Shown piece by piece: positions 15,099-20,314 of a stretch of 20,314 bases of DNA. The stretch covers positions 1 to 20,314 of the forward strand of contig JAJFLN010000066.1 of assembly GCA_021772705.1 (NCBI GenBank), written 5' to 3'. This DNA is from Candidatus Cloacimonadota bacterium. Its GTDB lineage: Bacteria; Muiribacteriota; UBA6191; JACPRK01. The notes below the pieces were generated by a model. That model had not been told where the DNA came from. It worked only from the letters and a program-made list of their open reading frames with translations, and searched no databases. Position 1 is the first letter of the stretch. Every line of letters begins with the position of its first letter. The translations under genes and the position numbers were made by a program.

Positions 15099-16681
15099 CA
15101 GCCCGGCCGCCCTGAAGCCGGATCTGCCCGGGCGGCTCCCTCTCGATAGGACTCGTAGATCTCCTGGTACCGGGAGATCATCTCGCCGTAGTCATAGAAC
15201 TTCCTGACCCGGCTGACGGCTGCCTCGCTCATCTGGCGGTGCCGTTCCGGGTCCGTGACGATCTCGAGAATCGCCCCGGCGGTCTCATCGGGATTGCCGA
15301 TGCCCGTGACGATCCCCGAGGGCCCCAGGGACTGATCGTCGACCCCCATCCCCTGAATCATCTCCTGACAGGCGCCGACCCGGGTGGCCACGACGGGAAC
15401 GCCGGAGCAGTACCCCTCCAGAATGACCAGAGGCTGTCCTTCGCTGACGCTGGTCAGCACCTGCACGTCCAGAGTGGGATAGTACTCCCGCACGTTGACT
15501 CTCCCCAGGAACCGTAGCCTGCCCTCAAAATCCAGCATCTCGACCAGCTGCTGACACTCGGCGAAATAGTCCGGGTCTTCCTCTGTCGGGCCCATCAGCA
15601 GCACCTCCACATTCGGCAACTCGGAGGCGACCTTCCGGCAGGCGCGAATCAGGGTCTTCACATCCTTGATCGGCACGATTCGTCCGACGAAACCGATCCG
15701 AACGGGGCGGTCGGGAGCCCGGGTCCCCCGATCCGGCAACTCTTCCGGTGTCAGACCGTCGATGTCGACGCCGTTACGGATCACCGTGATCCGATCCTCG
15801 GGAGCGCCGAAGCCAACCTGCATATCCTTGTTTCCGCCGAAGAGAGTGTAGATCGCCTCGCAGTTGGCGTAGCAAACCTGTGAGGTGGCCCTGAAGAGGT
15901 TGTTCCAGAGTGTCTTGAAGTAACCCAGCTCCCGGCGCACGGCCATCTCATCCTCATCCCTGCTGTAAACCCACTCCGCCGAGGCGATCTCGATCCGCCG
16001 CTCGTTCACGTAGATTCCATGCTCCGTCAGGATGAGGGGCACCCCGTGTGTCTTCCTGGCCAGGACTCCCAGGAGACCGGCCCAGCCAGTGCAGATCGTG
16101 TGATAGACCCGGGCTGGAGGCAGCTCAGCGAAGAACAGGTTCAGTATGGGCAAGTAGGCGTACCGCCAAGTCCAGAAGAAGTCGAGGAACGAGATCTCCC
16201 TGGCCACCTTCTCGTAGACCGAGTGGAGCAGCTTCCAGGCTTCGGGCCCATAGGCCAGGTCCGGCACCGACAGTGTCCTGTTACGCAGATGCCCGAACAC
16301 GGCGTCACAGGAGGCCATGTGTCCCTCGTGCAGATCGAGACAGAGCTGCTCCACAGCCTGGAAGGCCGCCCTTCGATCCTCCGGGCCCGCCGGCTTCCGG
16401 GGAGCGAAGCGATGGGGCAAGAAGTCGTAGACGGCCCATTCGCTCAGAAAGACCACGTTGCCGGGCAACTGATAGCGAAACTCTCGCCGCTCGTAGGAGC
16501 CGCCCAGAAAGATCAGCCCGAAGCTGAGACGGGGCATGCCTGTGACCAGGCCGTGGACCCAGCTCGACACGCCGCCGGGCACGAAGGGATAGGTGCCCTC
16601 CAGCAGCAGCGCCACATCGACAATCGGAGCCGGTCCGGCAACCTTGCCTCCCCGAATCTGATCAGACTTACTCCGCGTCAC
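15098..16681 (-). CDS. pelF: PelF, Pel polysaccharide glycosyltransferase (GT4)
   Basis: The product is 527 aa, close to the usual PelF length. The N-terminal motif LLLEGTYPFVPGGVSSWVH at 25-43 is characteristic of PelF. The C-terminal half is a GT-B/GT4 domain with VRIGFVGRIVPIKDV and the EX7E motif at E414 and E422 (SEGQPLVILEGY). PelF is a cytoplasmic, UDP-sugar-dependent transferase that polymerises Pel. The start is GTG at 16681 and overlaps the PelE-like stop by 14 nt. No membrane segment is seen, as expected. Sugar specificity in this organism cannot be told from the sequence. Confidence 0.95.
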   Translation of the reverse strand: MTRSKSDQIRGGKVAGPAPIVDVALLLEGTYPFVPGGVSSWVHGLVTGMPRLSFGLIFLGGSYERREFRYQLPGNVVFLSEWAVYDFLPHRFAPRKPAGPEDRRAAFQAVEQLCLDLHEGHMASCDAVFGHLRNRTLSVPDLAYGPEAWKLLHSVYEKVAREISFLDFFWTWRYAYLPILNLFFAELPPARVYHTICTGWAGLLGVLARKTHGVPLILTEHGIYVNERRIEIASAEWVYSRDEDEMAVRRELGYFKTLWNNLFRATSQVCYANCEAIYTLFGGNKDMQVGFGAPEDRITVIRNGVDIDGLTPEELPDRGTRAPDRPVRIGFVGRIVPIKDVKTLIRACRKVASELPNVEVLLMGPTEEDPDYFAECQQLVEMLDFEGRLRFLGRVNVREYYPTLDVQVLTSVSEGQPLVILEGYCSGVPVVATRVGACQEMIQGMGVDDQSLGPSGIVTGIGNPDETAGAILEIVTDPERHRQMSEAAVSRVRKFYDYGEMISRYQEIYESYREGAARADPASGRPG

Positions 16682-17747
16682 GGGACAGCCACCACTGCGT
16701 CAATCCGATCAGCTCGGAGCTGGCCGAGAGCTGATGATGAAGACGGGCGATTCCGGCGTACATGATCCGGAACTCGCCCTGACTATAGAGCGTCTCGATC
16801 AGACCCAGCAACCCGTCGACGTTGTCGCCATCGTCATCCAGGACCCGTCGGAACCCCCGGTAGGCCTCGTCGAGCCTGCCCGCCTTCAGATCCAAACGCC
16901 CCAGGGCGACACGGATGTTCGAGGCCCCCGGTTCGAGTGAGAGCACCGCCGCGTACTCCGCGCGAAGCTGCTCCTCGTAGTGGCTGCGAAGGGACTCCTC
17001 GACCAGACCGCTCCGGAGGTACTGGCCGTAGACCGAGGCCAGCTGCCGGCGAGCTCCAGCATCGGCGGGGGCGCTCTTGGCAGCGCGAGCAGCCTGTGAA
17101 ATCGCCCTGGCATACTCGGTCTGAAGGTTGGTGATCTTGGCCATGGCGAACTGGTAGACCTCGGGGCGGGGATCCTTCAGGGCTTCTATGATGTGAGGGA
17201 TCAGCTTCGGATTCCTTCGCTTGGCGATCATCTCGAGTACGGCCCGTTTCAGCTGAGGGTCCGGGGTGGAGAGCATGTCCACCAGCGGTTCGACGGTGGA
17301 CTGAGTCGACATGATCTGCTGGGCCCCCGTGCCGAGTGAGCAGAGCGGCGAGGCCGTAACAGGGGCCATGGTGTGCTCCTTGAATTCCTCCAGCAGATTG
17401 CCCGCAGGCCGGCGTGTTTGGCAGAGCAAGAACGAGGCGAGCCAGAGTGAGCCGATCCCGGCCACGGGAATCATGAACGCCAGGAAGGCTCCCATCCCCC
17501 GGGCTCCGCCTCGATGGGCCTCGGTGGGAAGGGAGCTGGCGAAGATACCAGAGAAGGCGACTGCCAGTAGAAGATGGCCGACTGCCAGTTGCCCGAGGCC
17601 GCCGGCAGTGACGGTCTGCCGCGGGACGAGGGCCCCCTCGTGGAGTGCCATCGGCGGGGCGAGTGTCCCTCCGCCGAGGACGACGGCGAAGAGGGTAAGA
17701 TCCAGCAACGTCAGCAAGGGTCCCGCCGCCTGCCAGGGCCATTTCAT
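16668..17747 (-). CDS. PelE-like membrane protein with HEAT-like and TPR helices
   Basis: The product is 359 aa. Three hydrophobic segments (about 10-33, 50-72, 84-109) are followed by a cytoplasmic helical part: HEAT-like repeats at about 150-205 (PLVDMLSTPDPQLKRAVLEM, HIIEALKDPRPEVYQFAM) and then TPR-like repeats to the end (RVALGRLDLKAGRLDEAY). PelE of Pseudomonas also has N-terminal membrane segments and TPRs and serves as a scaffold in the Pel synthase; position directly before pelF supports this call. Sequence similarity to known PelE is not strong by eye. The ATG at 17747 has a very good AAGGAGG site. The 85-nt gap upstream holds a 6-bp GGAGCC/GGCTCC stem at 17802-17829 without a T run. 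Confidence 0.72.
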   Translation of the reverse strand: MKWPWQAAGPLLTLLDLTLFAVVLGGGTLAPPMALHEGALVPRQTVTAGGLGQLAVGHLLLAVAFSGIFASSLPTEAHRGGARGMGAFLAFMIPVAGIGSLWLASFLLCQTRRPAGNLLEEFKEHTMAPVTASPLCSLGTGAQQIMSTQSTVEPLVDMLSTPDPQLKRAVLEMIAKRRNPKLIPHIIEALKDPRPEVYQFAMAKITNLQTEYARAISQAARAAKSAPADAGARRQLASVYGQYLRSGLVEESLRSHYEEQLRAEYAAVLSLEPGASNIRVALGRLDLKAGRLDEAYRGFRRVLDDDGDNVDGLLGLIETLYSQGEFRIMYAGIARLHHQLSASSELIGLTQWWLSRDAE

Positions 17748-17832
17748 ACTCGCCTCCTTGCCGTTCTCTCTGCCGGGGAAAACTCTTCGGACTTCCGGAT
17801 TGGAGCCGCCCAGGAACGAACCGGGCTCCGGA

Positions 17833-19965
17833 TCATCGGACTGATAGTTCCCACTTTACGAGGAACAGCGAGTGTATTCCCAGTTCCGCCGAGAAGCTGA
17901 CCGTATCCGAGACCTGCCGGTAAGGAATGCTCACGTCTTCTCGATCCGGCGACGTCTGGAGGACCTGCATGACCCTGCGATGCCCCGGCATCGGTATCGA
18001 GAAGGCGGCTCGGATCGGAGTCGGTACATTGTCTCTCTTGCCGGTCCAGCCGTGATGGACACCGTGGACTATCGTCTCTCCCGGTCGCTCATACGCCTGA
18101 ACGTAGATCGGCCCTGCCTGCTCGAGCCAGGGACGGACTCCCGCTCCGGCCATCCACTGGAGCGCCGCCTGACAGACCCCGGGCCGATGACCTTGCAGAA
18201 TTGAAGCACCAGGAGAACCGTTCCAGAGGATCACTTCCCCCCGGTCGATCCGGCGGCCTCTGACAGCTTGGTCATCACCACCATTGACGGAGATGGCTTC
18301 CTCCCAGATCGAGGGAGTACGACGACGTCCCCGCTTATCGTAAAGCCCCTGGCGCACTCCCGTGATGAGCAGCGTGCCTCCCCCGTGAACCCAGTTCAAC
18401 AGGATGTCTCGAGTCCCTTCATCGACGACTGCACCCTCCGGGAAGATCACGAATCGATAGGGATCGAGACGGACCGGCGTCAGCGTCCCGGCGGGAACCA
18501 CGTCGAATGGCAAGTTGTGCCCGATCAACAGCCTGGTCCAACCACGATACTCCGACAGGTATTCCGTACTCTCCACGGTCTCGGATCGGGAACCGAGACT
18601 CCACTTCAGGTCCCGGCGCGGACTCTCCCAGGTATCGAAGAACCCACCCTGCCGGTGACCGTCGAGCAGGTCCCGGCTGGCGCCGCTGTACAGGACGGCC
18701 ACGGGTGCGATGGAGGCCGACTGGAAGAGGGAATCGGAGTGCCTGCGAATCCAGTCGTACTGACGGGCCCGGAACCGGTTGCCGACCGTGCTGGCAGGAA
18801 CAGGGGCGCGCATCTCCCACGGGTTGAGCTGCGCCGCGAGGCAGGAAGCCAGCGCGAGCCCGGCATCGGACGCCCTCCATCCCATCGACAGGGACCAGGA
18901 CGATCGAGGAAACGCCGCTCCCTGACCCCACTTGCCCGCCGCCATGAGCGAGAACCAGTCGCCGGTATCACCATCGGCCATGGCCGTGACCTCGCTGATG
19001 GGATCGATCTTCCAGAGAACCGGCAGGCCGCCCAGGTGGGCTCCGTCCAGGCCCGTCTCGCTGGCGCCCAAGTGGTCGACGGTATCGACCTCCGCGATGG
19101 CTTCGGTTCCGGCTGAGGCGGCCCGGACAACCCGGGAACAGTCCCGCAGAAAGTCAGCCAGAGTTCGATGGCGCCAACGAAGGAAAGCGTAGAAGCTGGG
19201 ATCGCTCAGGTTGATACTGTCGGGGAAGGTCTGCCCCGTCTCCGCCGTGAAACGGGCGCGGCAGTGAACGTCGGTGCAGGACCAACTTCCGGCGGGATCG
19301 AATCGCGCCTCCCCCAGCAGGATGGCATCGACCCCGGTCCGGGCCAGAGTCTCGAGCTTGCGAAACAGGTAGGAACGGAAGGGACCATTCGGGCACATCC
19401 AGGCGATCTCGTCGTTGACCAGCGTGGGGTCCGAGTTGCTGCCGTACACTCGGCTTCGCGTCTCTCCGTCGAAAGCGAGCTGCAGCCATTCCGGATGGTC
19501 CTTCGCCATGCTGTGCCGTCTCTTGCGGCCTTCGGCTGTGACGACCTCCAGGGTGGCCAGTTTCCAGACCACCTTCAGCTGCCGCTGATGGGCCACCTGA
19601 GAGAAGGCGGCGATCATCTCCGTCTCAGTTGCCTGTTCGGCTTCAGTCAGATACTCGGACAAACTGCTCTCGCCCACCACCACATTCACTCCGCTGTTCA
19701 CCAGCTCGCCGACGGACTCCTCCATCTGCTGGAGCGTCAGCCGAAACGGCGTCAGGGAGAGGCCTCCGATGCGGGCACTCCTGAACCAGCCCGGATCCGG
19801 CGCTCCCCTCTCGGGACCGCTCTGCATCGCGACAGGGCTCGCCGTGGAGGACACAGCGCAGCAGGACCAGAGAGCCAGCAGAAGGATGGCTACAAGTCCT
19901 CGGCGGCGCCGGAGAATCACGGCGTCCCTGATCGAGACCTGTCGGTTGAGAGCGGAGTGATGCAT
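17833..19965 (-). CDS. Secreted GHL6-like TIM-barrel protein with GATase-like domain
   Basis: The product is 710 aa from the ATG at 19965. A GTG at 19920 (15 codons in) is a good alternative, as it puts the signal peptide at the N-terminus (RRRRG, then LVAILLLALW, then a small-residue cleavage region SSTASP). The frame stays open to 20202, but that part lies in the dispersed repeat and was excluded. The body resembles hypothetical glycosyl hydrolase family 6: HPEWLQ with a following DG (157-167), CPNGPFRSYL (191-200), GVDAILLGEARF (211-222; E219 is the candidate acid), a Cys pair C230/C235 and CRARFTAETG (235-244). A later GATase-like fold contains LLNWVHGGGTLLITG. It is first in the Pel-type operon, where PelA usually provides secreted hydrolase and deacetylase functions. 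Enzyme activity is not proven. Confidence 0.75.
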   Translation of the reverse strand: MHHSALNRQVSIRDAVILRRRRGLVAILLLALWSCCAVSSTASPVAMQSGPERGAPDPGWFRSARIGGLSLTPFRLTLQQMEESVGELVNSGVNVVVGESSLSEYLTEAEQATETEMIAAFSQVAHQRQLKVVWKLATLEVVTAEGRKRRHSMAKDHPEWLQLAFDGETRSRVYGSNSDPTLVNDEIAWMCPNGPFRSYLFRKLETLARTGVDAILLGEARFDPAGSWSCTDVHCRARFTAETGQTFPDSINLSDPSFYAFLRWRHRTLADFLRDCSRVVRAASAGTEAIAEVDTVDHLGASETGLDGAHLGGLPVLWKIDPISEVTAMADGDTGDWFSLMAAGKWGQGAAFPRSSWSLSMGWRASDAGLALASCLAAQLNPWEMRAPVPASTVGNRFRARQYDWIRRHSDSLFQSASIAPVAVLYSGASRDLLDGHRQGGFFDTWESPRRDLKWSLGSRSETVESTEYLSEYRGWTRLLIGHNLPFDVVPAGTLTPVRLDPYRFVIFPEGAVVDEGTRDILLNWVHGGGTLLITGVRQGLYDKRGRRRTPSIWEEAISVNGGDDQAVRGRRIDRGEVILWNGSPGASILQGHRPGVCQAALQWMAGAGVRPWLEQAGPIYVQAYERPGETIVHGVHHGWTGKRDNVPTPIRAAFSIPMPGHRRVMQVLQTSPDREDVSIPYRQVSDTVSFSAELGIHSLFLVKWELSVR

Positions 19966-20011
19966 GGGGGACTCGGAGCAATGCCGGTGAGATAAGACGG
20001 ATTTTGTTGTA

Positions 20012-20218
20012 GTGGGGCTCAGCCCCACACCCCGTTGGGGGAACCAGCTCCCCCAAACCCCCAATTGGACTGGTACGACTGAGAGTGCTGATGGACACTT
20101 GAATGACACGCGAAAGCTTGACCTGTTCATCCGGGTCCAGGGGCCAATGGCCCCTGGCGGGAGTTCGAGGGCAGAGCCTTCGTTTTCAAACATTCTTTCC
20201 ACTAATTCATGGGCATTG
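20012..20218. repeat. Dispersed structured repeat, right copy
   Basis: Bases 20051-20218 match 1-168 with 13 mismatches by eye. Upstream of the match this copy adds two hairpins: GTGGGGC/GCCCCAC at 20012-20018 and 20022-20028 with a TCA loop, and TTGGGGG/CCCCCAA at 20035-20041 and 20050-20056. The left copy starts within the second of these. The 9-bp stem at 20137-20145 and 20149-20157 is unchanged while its loop has changed from GTT to AAT. The element starts about 47 nt before the ATG of the secreted GHL6-like gene, so it would fall in that gene's leader or promoter. Confidence 0.88.
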
Positions 20219-20314
20219 GGACTAGTGTGGTGGTCCGCTGTTTCCTTTACATATGATGCCTGTCCATAAAACCGTTCGCCCCACTATGGATGCCCGCATC
20301 CAGGACGACTGAAT
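20219..20314. other. Unassigned right edge
   Basis: This 96-bp piece, outside the repeat, is more AT-rich than the genes. A minus-strand frame is open from the edge to a TAG at about 20226, giving about 30 residues that I do not recognise; it could be the end of a gene beyond the window or chance. Nothing else is seen. Confidence 0.3.

Noticed and set aside
19966..20202. 79-residue N-terminal extension of the secreted GHL6-like protein
   Set aside because: It is encoded mostly by the dispersed repeat, and a normal signal peptide starts only at or after the ATG at 19965.
1..20314. Direct repeats at both ends suggesting a circular contig or a 20-kb mobile island
   Set aside because: The copies differ at 13 of 168 positions, so they are not an assembly overlap. 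The content includes ruvA and no integrase or transposase.

Overview
This is a GC-rich bacterial window with nearly every gene on the minus strand. The phylum cannot be fixed from the sequence. The mix of a DUF58/VWA operon, a eukaryotic-type Ser/Thr kinase, PspA, a RING-like zinc-finger membrane protein and a Pel-type exopolysaccharide operon is the kind of content seen in Acidobacteriota, Planctomycetota and similar large-genome environmental lineages. This placement is an inference.

Layout, left to right. (1) 1-168: one copy of a dispersed repeat; a second copy in the same orientation lies near the right end (20051-20218). (2) 172-5708: a three-gene minus-strand operon, DUF58 protein, then BatA-type VWA protein, then a large double-VWA/GATase-like membrane protein. 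The MoxR ATPase that usually precedes such genes is not in the window. (3) 5766-5865: a perfect 33-bp inverted repeat, followed by a small plus-strand gene of unknown function. (4) 6216-10409: ruvA, a DUF3900-like protein, a membrane-anchored coiled-coil protein, PspA and a stand-alone Ser/Thr kinase, all in one direction with short gaps. This looks like an envelope-stress module. (5) 10561-11244: a RING-like zinc-finger multi-pass membrane protein. (6) 11318-11416: a second copy of the palindromic element, which supplies the last codons of the gene beside it. (7) 11380-19965: a Pel-type exopolysaccharide operon, in transcription order a secreted GHL6-like TIM-barrel/GATase protein, PelE-like, PelF, PelG, a one-domain cyclic-nucleotide-binding-fold protein, and a PelD-like membrane GAF protein.

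The most interesting part is the Pel-type operon. PelF and PelG are clear. The usual PelA (hydrolase/deacetylase) is absent, and a different secreted hydrolase-like protein stands first. PelB and PelC are not present. The PelD-like protein ends in HEAT-like helices with no recognisable degenerate GGDEF domain. A cNMP-binding-fold protein, with His where the phosphate-binding Arg is expected, is translationally coupled between pelG and the pelD-like gene. This suggests a Pel variant with a different input signal.

The two classes of repeat are the other notable feature: an approx. 100-bp palindromic element (two copies) and an approx. 170-210-bp structured dispersed repeat (two copies, 13 mismatches over 168 bp by eye). 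No transposase, tRNA, rRNA or CRISPR array was found.
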